Made by a program: the position numbers and the translations under genes. This document shows, piece by piece, positions 42,801-52,903 of a stretch of 64,000 nt of DNA. Under the pieces are notes generated by a model. It did no database searches, was not told where the DNA came from, and saw nothing but the letters and a program-made list of their open reading frames with translations. Positions within the stretch are counted from its first letter, which is position 1; each line of letters opens with the position of its first letter. This stretch comes from Harmothoe impar (Eukaryota; Annelida; Polychaeta; Phyllodocida; Polynoidae): assembly GCA_947462335.1 (NCBI GenBank), contig OX381717.1:50883523-50947522 (forward strand), in the 5' to 3' direction.

Positions 42801-44609
42801 CTCAGAAATACTATAGAGCATATTAAGTTGCTTAAAACAACCAAGGTTATTCAATATAAGGACGCTTAAGGGCCAGATTCTGATGATATTACCCATTATA
42901 CAATGCTCTGAATATGAAATCCAGTCCGTTTTTGCATTATTTTTTAACTTCAAAGACCAAAAAATCTAAAAATATGCGTGGGACCCCCTATCAAAATTAC
43001 TTTTATATGTTAGCAAATGATCTGAACTATTTTTTGAGAGAGTTTAAAAATATTCCGTTAATTTTGAATACAATTTTTAGCCAATAAGGCTACAAAATAA
43101 TGACAATTTATTCCTACTCTTTCCTGAAACATCACATTTTTACCCAGAATGCCATGCCGTACAACTGTAACATTATTTTTGCAGTAAAGTGGAACATATA
43201 GGCGTTTTACATTGCTGTGCATAATGGTTGATATGAAAAAAAACACGAAGTTTTCACAATTTTTTCAAATTTTTAGAAATAAATGAAAATACTTTAAATT
43301 TTTAAAATTCGATATTTCAAAAATTAGCTCGGGACCCCCATTTTTCTTTTCATTTATCATGTCAGTATGATTTAAACTGCCTCTAGAAAAAAAAGAGAAA
43401 TCTTACCTGTGACTGATAACCTGACAGTCCAGGTGTCAGTGGCACTGTCATTGTCATACCTCACCAGATGACAGCTGTACCACCCACTCTGCCCCATGGC
43501 AGCTGAGGGCAGGAACAGCTCCCCTGTGAGGTACTCAGCTACTGTGTACCCCTCCAGGGCAGGTCTCCAGGTGCCATCCAGGGTCCAGTTGGCCAGGGTA
43601 GACCTCTGGCCGCCATGCTGGGGAGTGAAGCTCCAGGTCACCATGCAGTCTGGAGGGGTGGTTATCGGGGGTTTACCAGGCTGGAGGCAGGGTAGTAAGA
43701 CAGAGTTACCTGTTGGATAGATAGGACAACATTTATTGACCCTTTTAATAATGCTGCATATTGCTATGATGCATTATTTAGGCCCTTGGTCGTTATGATA
43801 AATGAATGCAGCCCTTTATTGTGGGAGTTCATTTACCAGGGCTGCAATATTTCAGGCATTACAAAAGCAAAACTGTAAAATCTAGAGGTATTTTATATGG
43901 TGTTTCTTGATGCAGAAAACGATGGTCTGATAAAATGTGGCCTTCTATATTTTGGATGCAAAAGAACGTTTCCTATGCAACATTAGCATCTTTTGTCAAG
44001 GGAACTGTTCGATTTTGTCTAAATGAGAGAAAATGGTCCCCTTAAAAAATGCAGGGCATGAAGTATAGCATTTTCATTTTCGTATTCGTACATCAGGTCA
44101 TGTTCAAGACCTACACCCTACCCCAGCTAACAGAATTTCTTTACGTCAAAATAAGATTTTTGACGGTATAAACGTACGTTTTCCCACAGTAAGGAGCCAC
44201 AGAGAAACGTTATATAAAGTTATATTACGTTTTTTGTTTACTGGGACTAGGGTATGTTTCGCTCAAGATGTATCATTTTAATGATCCTGACACTATTGAC
44301 CTTTGATAAGCAAACCCTGCCCCTGCGATACCCTTCTCAGCCTGGTCAATGTTGTAACAAGAATTATGCATTTGAAGTCAGATATGATGCACGTGAGTAG
44401 CTGCATATGATTAACAGATCATACCAACACAGAATGTCTCGTGAACAGTATTCGAGAATTAACGTTGCAAGAGATAATAATTTTATTATGAATAATAAAT
44501 AAATAAATTGTAAGTAGGTACCTTTAGACACCACAACCAAGGCTGTTGCTGAATCTGATATTGTCCGCAGCATTAGAACTACCCATAGATGTAACAAGGG
44601 TCTCTCCAT
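36883..44609 (-). CDS. Single-V-domain Ig receptor, seven exons, PDZ-ligand tail
   Basis: Minus-strand exons 44522-44609, 43407-43709, 40302-40433, 39825-39902, 39345-39464, 38656-38739 and 36883-36935 all join in phase 1 and give 285 residues. Exon 1 encodes a signal peptide (MERPLLHLWVVLML). Exon 2 is one V-type Ig domain: Cys37 in NSVLLPC, Trp55 in VTW and Cys109 in SGWYSC, with possible N-glycosylation at Asn70 and Asn116. Exon 3 has a membrane segment (residues about 136-159, IVVYVLLGCSGMVAVLIVAM). The cytoplasmic tail of about 125 residues has DYEIL (Tyr182), NPVY (Tyr245) and FYLVPV (Tyr257), candidate SH2/PTB docking sites. It ends KETSV, a class I PDZ ligand. It is a cell-surface receptor or adhesion protein; ligand unknown. 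Introns carry several MITEs. The exon chain is inferred from splice signals and phase only. Confidence 0.8.
37025..37996. mobile_element. TIR element filled with GTCAGGCAGTGCTGGACT repeats
   Basis: Inverted ends of about 35 bases: ACACAGAGAAAAATGTGAG on the left and the complement of CATATTTCTCTCTGTGT on the right, followed inward by GTCAGCTGGACTC in both. The interior is a degenerate array of AGTCAGGCAGTGCTGGACTC in both orientations. It lies in the last intron of the Ig receptor gene. Confidence 0.7.
38039..38121. repeat. Inverted repeat related to neighbouring TIR element
   Basis: CACTGTCACCAAAAGCACT pairs with AGTGCTTTTGGCGACAGTG, with CTGAAAG/CTTTCAG inside. GGGTGCTTTTGGCGACA also occurs at 37926, so the motif is dispersed. 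Confidence 0.65.
39251..39352. repeat. 52-bp tandem duplication spanning a splice donor
   Basis: CAAGGAGAATCAAACAGAGT and the following bases to CCAGAGAGG occur at 39251 and again at 39303 with two or three differences. The second copy contains the donor site and the last coding bases of the 39345-39464 exon; the first copy therefore holds a decoy donor (ACTGACCAGAGAGG on the plus strand) 52 bases downstream in the transcript. Confidence 0.8.
40535..41047. mobile_element. TIR element rich in GTCCGTCC/GGACGGAC
   Basis: Left TAAAGGGGTGCCTCCACCAA and right TTGGTGGAGGCACCCTTTA are inverse ends. The arms continue through CGACCGTCCATCCGTCCAT and a TAAAATCC stretch for about 65 bases. The interior is a patchwork of GTCCGTCC and GGACGGAC blocks with several smaller palindromes. 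It lies in the intron between the Ig and membrane exons. Confidence 0.8.
42140..42386. repeat. ~120-bp near-perfect inverted repeat with tiny loop
   Basis: The arms start GAAGGAAGGCTCTGGTAGCT on the left and end AGCTACCAGAGCCTTCCTTC on the right. They meet at TATGATGGTA-AAAC-TACCATCATA, leaving a four-base loop. Only a few mismatches and short indels interrupt the stem. This is either a fold-back transposon or, if transcribed, a long hairpin RNA precursor. It is intronic in the Ig receptor gene, on either strand. Confidence 0.85.
44122..44245 (+). mobile_element. AACGTT MITE copy
   Basis: CCCAGCTAACA start, TTTACGTCAAAATAA core, AAGGAGCCACAGAGAAACGT block, and GTTTTTTGTTTACTGGG end. Diverged copy, in intron 1 of the Ig receptor gene. 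Confidence 0.75.
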
Positions 44610-44928
44610 CTCCCATCTATACTGATGTCGCTACTGCAGTCCTACAAACACAAGAGGTATCAGGACCACTAAATCTGGAAATTTGGATATTGTCATTTTA
44701 TCTCTTTTTCTTCCCTCTGAATGGTCGTGACATGGGTAGTTGCAGTTTGCAGTGTTTACAAATAAGGGTATGTGTATAACTAGTCATGTTGCATGTGATC
44801 AGTTATCTTAGTTATCAGCTGTTAACATTAATACCTTTTATCATTGTTCATTGTATAGAAGATTAGTGTAGATCATAGGGGCACTGCACTGAGTACTTCC
44901 TATATAGACACAGCGCACTGGAAAGGGA

Positions 44929-45076
44929 CCAGTAAACAAAAACATTGTACAACATTTTATAACGTTATATAATGTTTTATAACGTTTCTCTAAGGCTCCT
45001 TGCTATTGCATACCGTTATATAACGTTTTAAAACGTTATTTTGACGTAAAATATTGTTTCTTTTTGTTAGCTGGTG
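44929..45076 (-). mobile_element. AACGTT MITE copy, reverse orientation
   Basis: Reads CCAGTAAACAAAAAC on the plus strand and ends TTGTTAGCTGG. The core TTATAACGTTATATAATG and AACGTTATTTTGACGTAAAA match the family in reverse complement. Upstream of the Ig receptor gene. Confidence 0.75.
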
Positions 45077-45194
45077 GGGGGGGCACTCCATGGCTAGCTC
45101 AGTCGTCAAACACATGCGTAACATTGTCCACTTCAGGAGCCAAATGGCATGCTCCAATATGTTCCACTTGACGTTTTCATACATCAAATATCAC

Positions 45195-45325
45195 CCCAGC
45201 TAACATATAAAAACATTATTTTATGTCAAAATAATGTTTTAAAACTTTATATAACGTTATGCCATAGTAAAGAGCCTTAGCAAAAAGCTATACAATGTTA
45301 TAATAACGGCTTTTTGTTCAATTGG
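45195..45325 (+). mobile_element. AACGTT MITE copy, decayed
   Basis: CCCAGCTAACATATAAAAAC start, TTTATGTCAAAATAATGTTT core, and a TTTTTGTTCAATTGGA end that has lost the ACTGGG terminus. Confidence 0.65.
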
Positions 45326-45689
45326 ACTATCTATCTATTTCCAATTTGAGGTTCATTGGATCCTTCCTTAAAAATGTTTGCAGTAACAGTTCAAAATTTA
45401 AGTTTACTGATTTGAGGCTTCATGGACAGCCCAATATCAAGTCAATTAGCATAGATTTCTCTATTATCCTACATTGACATGCCTCTAGCATGTATCAGAC
45501 TCAGGTCTTCTTGGTGTGGAAGTAACATTGACTATGCATTGTAGTGGTGTTAGAGTATTATGACATATTCTTAGCCATGTTGAGTTGAAGAGCAAACAGG
45601 TGAGTAGACAATGTTACACATGTGTTTGACATCAGGGCGGGCCGTGGCATGGTCCTCCCCTGGGTTAGCATTTTCTTCTTCGGGAGGGT

Positions 45690-45870
45690 CGGGTCTTGGG
45701 AGGGGGGGAGGGGGTCATGGTCATCCAGGGAGACAGTAACCCTGGGGTTCATCACGGGTTCAGTTGTGTAGGGCCAATTGCAATTGTCTTGGGGCCAGTT
45801 ATGAGTGGTTGGAGGGCTACTTGGGCCATTGGTCTTGGGGCCAGTTGTCTGGGTTGGGGAGGGAGCTTCT
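45690..45870 (+). repeat. Degenerate TTGGGGCCAGTTGT repeats
   Basis: CTTGGGGCCAGTTATGAG, CTTGGGGCCAGTTGTCTGG and related words recur within a G-rich stretch (GGGAGGGGGGGAGGGGG at 45699). The Gly-rich ORF here is low-complexity and not supported as a gene. Confidence 0.5.
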
Positions 45871-46007
45871 CCCAGCTAACAAGAAAACGTTATTTTACGT
45901 CAAAATAACGTTTTAAAACTATATATAACTTTATGGCATAGTGAGGAACATTAGAGAAACGTATTATAACGTTATAAAATGTTGTATAGCGTTTTTTGTT
46001 TACTGGG
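45871..46007 (+). mobile_element. AACGTT MITE, best-preserved copy
   Basis: CCCAGCTAACAAGAAAACGT start, TTATTTTACGTCAAAATAAC core and GTTTTTTGTTTACTGGG end, 137 bp. The interior AACGTT/TATAACG words are self-complementary, so the element is a chain of small palindromes. Confidence 0.8.
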
Positions 46008-46129
46008 CTCCAGCGAGTTGTCCGGGGTGCCATAGTCATTCTTGGTCAATTATCCTAGGGACAATTGTCACCTTAGTTATTTTAGTTGTGGAGAGACAGA
46101 AAAAACAGGAATATTGATGCAATAATGGC

Positions 46130-49100
46130 TGATTTATTTTTATTTTGCAATGTGTATTTATTTCATAAATGATCTTCAAAATACAACAACAATCAAAAAT
46201 GGCATGTGAAATATCATGATATAAATCATAAAATATAGTCACATAGTAGGGTCTTATGCCTAAAGCTATTGGCTAATACAACAGAACTTAATATAATATA
46301 GGTCGATGACCATGACCATTACCGTAATCATTTTCATTATCTCATATCCGACAGATCACATTTGGTGCAGTAATATATTATTAGGTTATATTACATTATA
46401 TGCAGAAATGTAACAGCACTTCAATAGTATCCCTGACACACAATCATATTGACAAAGCATTTCTCTCGTAATTGAGAGAGGTGTTCCAAACACATAGAAT
46501 ATTTGCCTGAAAAGGCCCAATTATGGACATATAATATAGGTACATTGCCATTAAATATCGGCTGATGACATGATGTGGCGGTTTGACTGCAACAGTAACA
46601 AGCACATGATGTGATTATAAGAAAGATATGGTGACCTGTATAGGCAATATGTAGAGTGCTTTACCAGACAGTAAATCAGTACAGTCACTTTTTCCTGGTG
46701 GCCTCACTCTTGAGTCTCACCAGTTTCAGGGTCTCCAGTTTAAAAGCGTTTTTAGAGGTTATTAATCTACAGGCAGGTGGCAGATTGTTCCACATGTCTA
46801 TAGCTCGATACAGAGGGCTTTTTCTATAGCTTAGTTTTACATCAGCCAGGTAGATCAGCTTTAGTGTGTTAGCTGATCTGGTGGCCATATGTAATGGGTT
46901 GTTCTGCTCAGTTAACAATCCCATCGACTTAGCACAGAGATCATCACAGTGGATATACTTATGAACAAGCATCAATAGTTGCAAGTCAAAGCGTACATCT
47001 ACATAATCGACTTTACACACTTTATGGAGATCCGCAACCGGATGCTTCATATTAGTAAGTAGGCAGACCCGTAGGCCCCTATTCTGGACATACTGGAGCT
47101 TTTTACTGATTTTGCTGGTAAGTCCATTATAAAGCAGACCACAATATTCAATCACGGGAAGCACTGTCTGTATATATATTAATATAGCTGTTTTCTGGGG
47201 CATCATTTTCCGAATTTTGCTTAGTAAGAAGATGCGATGGTTAGCAGTACTTATGGTTTTGTTTACACTTTTGATAAAATTTAGCTTATTGTCTATGATG
47301 ATGCCTAAATATTCATATTCATCTTTTACAGTCAGTGTATGTCCTCCCATCTTTATGACGGGTAGAACAGTACTAGAACTATTGAACATTACTACTTCAG
47401 TTTTCTTGGTGTTAATGGAAAGGCCACTTGTACTAAACCAGTTATAAATGCGATGCGCATCATATTGGAGGAGATTCTCAGCAATCAAAGACGATTTATG
47501 GTTTACATAAAATACAACGTCGTCCGCGTACATAGAAACAGAGCAGTGTTTTACCACATTAGGCATGCTATTAATGAAACAAATGAACAGGAGGGGCCCC
47601 AATATGGACCCCTGGGGTACCCCAAAGTTTATCTTCCTATGGTCGGATAGGCTACCATTACATAGTACTCTCTGCCCACGGTTCTGCAAGTAAGAGTGAA
47701 ACCAGTTGGTGTACACCTTGGGGATGCCTAGATTTTCCAATCTATGCAATAATTCGCCATGGTGTATTGAATCAAACGCCTTTCTGACGTCCAGGAAGCA
47801 GGCAGCCACAGTCTCCCCCCGGTCTTTGGCCCTGTAAAGATCATTGACCACAGAGAAGACTGCGTCACCCGTCCCCCTGGACGCCCTGAAACCAAATTGG
47901 CAAGGGGTGATTTTGTTGTTTGACTCAAGCCAGTTGTATACCCTGGTGTACACCACTCTCTCCATGATCTTGCTGGGGACGGGGAGCAGAGATATTGGTC
48001 GCCAATTACCTATGTCTCTAAGGTCACCAGATTTTGGTAGGGGCACTACCTTTGCACAAGACCATGCTACCGGAAAAGCAACCTTTTCCAGGCATAGGTT
48101 AATAAGGGAGGTTAGCTGAGGGGCCATAATGAGGAGTGCGTCCTTCAACACTCTTGCAGAGATGTTGTCTATTCCACTTGATTTGTGTGTTTGTATATCT
48201 CTGATGGTGGATAGCACTTCCTCATATGGCACCTCATCATTATGGGTTAGTACAGAGACATGGTTAGCTAGAGAGCTGGGGGGCTTGTACGTGCTGACCT
48301 TGGGGGTCGCCCCAAGCCCATTGAACAGGGTTTCACCAACAGTAGAGAAATATTCATTAATATAACCAGGGACTCTATCACCACGTAATTCCTCACCAGT
48401 GTGATGATAATCTAGGACAATTTGTGGATTGGCTTGATCCAGGTTACCTAAAAGGATGTTTATTTGTCGCCAGAATTTTGTTGGGTTTTCCGAATATTGG
48501 CCTAATTTGTCATAGAAATATTGATTTTTGGCATATTCACATTGTTTGTTAATTATATTGCGCAGCTCTTGCGCTCTTAGAAGTAGGGGTTTATTGTGAG
48601 CTCTATTAAGGCAGTATTCGTACATATTTTGATTACGCTCATATATTGATTCCAGAATTTCTTTACTTAGCCAGGGTTTATTGTAGTCTTTGAAGGTTAT
48701 ATCCTTTATGGGGCAGTACTCATCCAGGTACGCCTCAATATGGGACAGCATGATGGACCATTTGACATTAACGTCGTCCTCTCTATGAAAGGCGTCCCAG
48801 TTAATGGACAGGATATAATCCTCAAAGTCAATTCGGTCATAGTGTCTATATGATTGACCGGTTATTGATCTGGTAATAGGCTTTACATGGTATAATTTAC
48901 GAGTGGCAAAGGTAGCTAGATGGTCAGATAGGTATGTAGGAAGCACACCACTATTTGACACTATAGGGCAGGTGGTTGCCATAAGATCTATGCAAGTGCC
49001 CCCCGGTGCAGTGGGGTTAGGGTTGGGACGAGTTATTTCATAGATCAAATTATTGAAGGGTAAACCAGCCATACACTTATTGTACAGCTTAGTTTTCCAG

Positions 49101-49620
49101 TCATCAGTGGCCAGCAGGTCAATGTTGACATCGCCCATGATCCATATCTCTCGACCCTCCAGTAGGGGGCTCTTGCAGGTATCCAAAAGCAACCTTATGC
49201 ACTGGGCACATATGCCATTAGGTGGCCGGTAGACATGGATTACAGATAGTAGTCTGTGCTTTGGCTGTGTCACATTAATCACCTGGATTTCAATATCCTT
49301 GGTTGATTGACTTAAACCAGTTACTAGTGTACAGAATTCAGCAAGGGTGTTCTTAATGTAGCAGATAAGGCCGCCACCGGTTTTATCTACCACACAATCC
49401 ATTCTTATCGTTTGATAGTCAGGGATGAACACCTTGCTTGTAGGCAGTTCTTTGTGTAGCCAGGTTTCACTAACACAAATCATGTCAAATAGTTTTACAA
49501 GTTTACTTAGACCAACCATTTTGAGTAGCATGCTCCTGATATTGATATGTCCCAGTTTTAGGCCCTTCATTCCCATAAAGTCTTCCACTTTTACAGGCAT
49601 AATGTGATTTTAAATTTTAC
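46130..49620 (-). mobile_element. E3: non-LTR retrotransposon, 5'-truncated copy
   Basis: Minus-strand copy with one intact ORF (46685-49600) and about 550 bases of 3' UTR. The 3' end is judged from shared sequence with a short fragment at 50393-50466. It lacks poly(A); the last bases read like TTGCAAAATAAAAATAAATC. No ORF1 or ORF2 lies upstream, so the copy is probably 5'-truncated just before ORF3, or belongs to a one-ORF family. No target duplication was resolved. Confidence 0.75.
46685..49600 (-). CDS. E3 endonuclease and reverse transcriptase
   Basis: 971 residues. APE-type endonuclease first: HINIRS, VSETWLH, IMGDVNIDLL (about 155) and YLSDHLATF. Then RT: FLDVRKAFD, FGVPQGSILGPLLF and MYADD (about 691). 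The C-terminal SPLYRAIDMWNNLPP motif is the same as in E1 and E2. The frame has no stops or shifts, so the copy is recent or constrained even though upstream ORFs are absent. It nicks the target DNA and copies the element RNA in the nucleus. It is closer in style to CR1/L2-like elements than to L1 or RTE, but this needs an RT tree. Confidence 0.95.
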   Translation of the reverse strand: MPVKVEDFMGMKGLKLGHINIRSMLLKMVGLSKLVKLFDMICVSETWLHKELPTSKVFIPDYQTIRMDCVVDKTGGGLICYIKNTLAEFCTLVTGLSQSTKDIEIQVINVTQPKHRLLSVIHVYRPPNGICAQCIRLLLDTCKSPLLEGREIWIMGDVNIDLLATDDWKTKLYNKCMAGLPFNNLIYEITRPNPNPTAPGGTCIDLMATTCPIVSNSGVLPTYLSDHLATFATRKLYHVKPITRSITGQSYRHYDRIDFEDYILSINWDAFHREDDVNVKWSIMLSHIEAYLDEYCPIKDITFKDYNKPWLSKEILESIYERNQNMYEYCLNRAHNKPLLLRAQELRNIINKQCEYAKNQYFYDKLGQYSENPTKFWRQINILLGNLDQANPQIVLDYHHTGEELRGDRVPGYINEYFSTVGETLFNGLGATPKVSTYKPPSSLANHVSVLTHNDEVPYEEVLSTIRDIQTHKSSGIDNISARVLKDALLIMAPQLTSLINLCLEKVAFPVAWSCAKVVPLPKSGDLRDIGNWRPISLLPVPSKIMERVVYTRVYNWLESNNKITPCQFGFRASRGTGDAVFSVVNDLYRAKDRGETVAACFLDVRKAFDSIHHGELLHRLENLGIPKVYTNWFHSYLQNRGQRVLCNGSLSDHRKINFGVPQGSILGPLLFICFINSMPNVVKHCSVSMYADDVVFYVNHKSSLIAENLLQYDAHRIYNWFSTSGLSINTKKTEVVMFNSSSTVLPVIKMGGHTLTVKDEYEYLGIIIDNKLNFIKSVNKTISTANHRIFLLSKIRKMMPQKTAILIYIQTVLPVIEYCGLLYNGLTSKISKKLQYVQNRGLRVCLLTNMKHPVADLHKVCKVDYVDVRFDLQLLMLVHKYIHCDDLCAKSMGLLTEQNNPLHMATRSANTLKLIYLADVKLSYRKSPLYRAIDMWNNLPPACRLITSKNAFKLETLKLVRLKSEATRKK

Positions 49621-49789
49621 TTTGTGTGGTCGGTTTTGAGCCATTGTATATATTGATTGTGTCAAGGAACCAAGATGCATATATCGTCTTAAATCTAATG
49701 TGAGAAAAGTGCACAAAAGTGATCTAAGTGTGATCACGAGAATGAGCGAACATACAAACCAGGTGTACCCACACGGGGCAGTATTGATA

Positions 49790-49885
49790 ATTGGGGAAGC
49801 ACGAGTGAGCTATATCGCTAGATAATGAATGAGGCGAAGCCGAGTTCATTATTAAGACGATATAGCGAACGAGTGCTTTCCCAAT
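49790..49885. mobile_element. Fold-back MITE
   Basis: ATTGGGGAAGCACGAGTGAG on the left pairs with TCGTGCTT/CACTCG-like sequence ending CTTTCCCAAT on the right. GCTATATCG and ATAATGAA also pair inward, around a GAGGCGAAGCCGAG centre. Palindromic over about 96 bases. Confidence 0.75.
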
Positions 49886-50392
49886 CAGTCCTTAATGCGT
49901 TTATACCACTATTTCCTCAAATATATGAGAATTTAACGTATTAGGCCTACCTTTTTCAATTGTCCATTTTGTCTCGCGGATCGACTGCCAGACTCGCTGA
50001 GCGCCATGCTTCTCCCAGCAGTACCAAAATACGTAGTGAATAACATCCAAATATGGGGAAATTAGACCATGACAAGCGTAATCCTTCAATCCAGTACATG
50101 TTTATGCCTCCTTCTTGATGATCCCGTGCAGTATTAGCCTTTTAATTGCGTAAAATCCTCATATTTCGACATTTTGCGAAGGCCGCCAGCCTGGTAAGAG
50201 TTGTAAACAGCGGGACGCGTGTGATCACGTGACCGACTGACGCAACCAACATAGCGAATTCGAGAGATCAATCCGCCCTATGAGTGTTGTTCTCGGAAGA
50301 AATCGCCCTACACCCGCATACAAACACCCGCCCCGACTAACTATGACAATGACAATGATAATGAAAATTATGGATCCCTCGAGAGGCTTTTT

Positions 50393-50466
50393 GATTTTGT
50401 AATGCGTATTTATTCATCCAATGATTTTCAAAATACAACAATCAAAAATTACATGTGAACTATATG
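50393..50466 (-). mobile_element. 3'-end fragment of the E3 family
   Basis: TTTTCAAAATACAACAATCA, then AAAAATTACATGTGAA, aligns with the E3 3' UTR at about 46146-46212 with a few substitutions. Its outer end (TGTAATGCGTATTTATT) corresponds to E3's TGCAATGTGTATTTATTT, marking the family's 3' terminus. A severely 5'-truncated insertion. Confidence 0.7.
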
Positions 50467-50746
50467 GCGTACATATCCAATTTGTCACAATGTTTAGGGA
50501 CTAGTGCCCTTCACTTAGTGCTTATACATGCTGGGATAACAATGTTATCCATATTATATGGGTCGGATCTAAAAATGATGCAGATCTGGGGGTACTCATG
50601 GGCAAAACACAAAATTCAAAATTTCACTAAACAACTTTATTTTTTTTTAAAGGGTAGCATCTTGGCTCCCTGAGACCACTGTGGAACTCTGTTTTGCCCA
50701 AGAATGCAGTTTCTATTAACTGTCAACCACATGCTACCATAATCTT

Positions 50747-52596
50747 GAGGCGTCTGTGACATTAATGAAGAGTGCACTGCAGCAATCTCTTTTAAAGTGA
50801 CCTAGGACCTCCAAATTTTGTCTGCTATTTGGCTGATCATGTACCATTATTACTGGGAATTTTCAAAGCTTTAGGTCGCAAATTAAAAAAATGGTGGCAC
50901 TTTCAATTATGTGGAAATAAGAAAAATCCAAAGCAGTTTGTAACACTTTACCAACTTTAGCCTAGTTTCCTCAAACTTGCTCGGTTTACCATCAAAATAG
51001 CTGTGTAATATCTTCAATATGTCTAGTTCCCAAAATATTAATCCTTAGATAATGGTATTGGACCATCTGGCCACACCAGTCATTGCAATGTGGTGTTGAA
51101 TACTCTATTAACGTCACAGACGCCTCGAGACTCATAGCAATTCCCTAGAATCATCATAGAATCATCTCAAGTGTTCAGAACATGTTTAAAACTTACAAAC
51201 AAATACAAAACAGGTTACTGAACTATTTAATGCCAATATACGATGAGACATACCACTCTTAAATTATGCACTCAGTCTTTGAAAATTTAAAAAGTTACAT
51301 TTTCATCAGTTTTCACAACACAATCTGTGTAGCCATGTTAATAGAAATTCAACATCACAATGACATTTTTCCATCTCTTATCTGTAAGGCAAACCTTCTT
51401 ACAGTCATTTAAAACAATAATAATGACTATACCAGACCTCAGAGGTAAATACCAGCTGTCTGTGTGAGACCTATGCAAGAATTCATTAACGTCACAGACG
51501 CCTCATGTAGATATCATACATCATTAAGCACTTGAAACATAAAGTTTCTACTACGGCCAAAGCACCTTACTCATACTATAGATATATGATAGGGGCATGT
51601 TGTATTAAAATATTGGGAGGCTGGGTGCAGGAGTACTAGTCAATTCCTTCAATTATAGAATAATGAGGCGTCTTTGATGGAAATTAAATGGCCTTAAAAT
51701 GTAGATAAACTTTGAAAAATAAAAGGGTTTCTTGTATTATTTGGGTTCAGATTATTAGATTAGATGCCCCTAAAGCATGTGGTAAACTTACAGCATTCAA
51801 TTCAATTAAGTAGTCCATGTATAGCAGACATTCAATTTTTCTCTGAGGCGTCTGTGACAAAAACTCATGAATGCATAAAATGACATGAAATTGCCAGAAA
51901 AAAGCACAGCCGGGTAAATGTAGCAGCCTAAAATGATGAAGGGGGGTGTGCAGATGGTACATAAATCATAGAATATTATGCTTGGATGGCCTTTTGGAAG
52001 ATGGTACTATAACTCCTGACGAAATTTCATAGATTTTCAAGAACTGGTTCTAAAAGTGCCAACAGTATAAGTATAATCAAATTGGTTCATAGAAAAAACT
52101 ACACACAAGAGTAGAGGAACATCTATTCTACCCATTAAAGTCAGTGTATACCACTAGGGACCCATATTTCATGGGCCAAGACCAATTTGTATATACACGC
52201 ATTACTGTCACAGACGCCTCCGTTACTGTCACAGACGCCTCACTGGTATACAAATACAGCATCCACAAGGTACAGAGGGTATTTATCAATGAAAAAGCTG
52301 TTGACAATCCATCAACATATCCATATAAGGGTAATAGATACAAAAAGATTTGAATGAAAACATGAATATATGCTTGAGAGGGTATAAGGTGTTAAGTGTC
52401 TGTGACTGTTTTACAGAATTTGTTCTGGAAGTGCCCAAAATATAACCTTAATCACATGGGATCGTAACAAAACTACACAGAGGGGATGAGGAACATCTAT
52501 TTTATTCTTTTCAGTTGATATTTACCACCAGTGACCCATATTTCATGTGCTAGGACCAATTTTCCTTGTCCTTTCATTACTGTCACAGACGCCTCA
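50747..52596. repeat. Satellite with alternating 20-bp motif, left block
   Basis: The motif GTCACAGACGCCTC occurs plus-strand at 51113, 51491, 52207, 52228 and 52582, and minus-strand at 50747, 51845 and, degenerate, 51665 and about 52387. Spacing is about 170-190 or 360-380 bases. The intervening sequence is also repeated: 52034-52206 aligns with 52410-52581, and 52242-52400 aligns with 60333-60500. So this is a tandem array of about 370-bp units, each with inverted motif pairs. The MITE-like pairing could also mean nested TIR elements. Confidence 0.8.
52577..52596 (+). repeat. Left 20-bp target-site duplication of E2
   Basis: TTACTGTCACAGACGCCTCA, identical to 60314-60333. It is itself the satellite motif, so a pre-existing tandem motif is an alternative explanation. 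Confidence 0.75.
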
Positions 52597-52903
52597 GATA
52601 ACCATGGCGGATTACGAGTGACCACCTGTAAGAGCTCTCCCGATGTATAGACGTTGCTAGTGGACGGATACCTGTTAGGTCATATTTAACCTGCAATTAT
52701 TGTATCTAAAGACTCTGAGCCTGGACTAAAGACCTCTTGAAAGCATCTAATCTTACCAAATGTGAGTTTGAGGTGTTTTTCTTCTACGTATGCACACCGT
52801 GTGTGAGGCTTACCGGCTACGTTCCGCTTGAGTCGCCCGCTGCTACCTGGACTCTGTGTTATATAATTGAACCACCGGGTCAGTTTGCGGACGCAAATCA
52901 ACA

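Noticed and set aside
43500..43720. Plus-strand ORF over the Ig exon
   Set aside because: Antisense shadow of the V-domain exon, which has both cysteines, the core Trp and phase-1 borders.
52205..52243. The doubled satellite motif as proof of a past E2 excision
   Set aside because: Non-LTR elements do not excise; ancestral duplication or an aborted insertion is as likely, so it is used only as supporting evidence.
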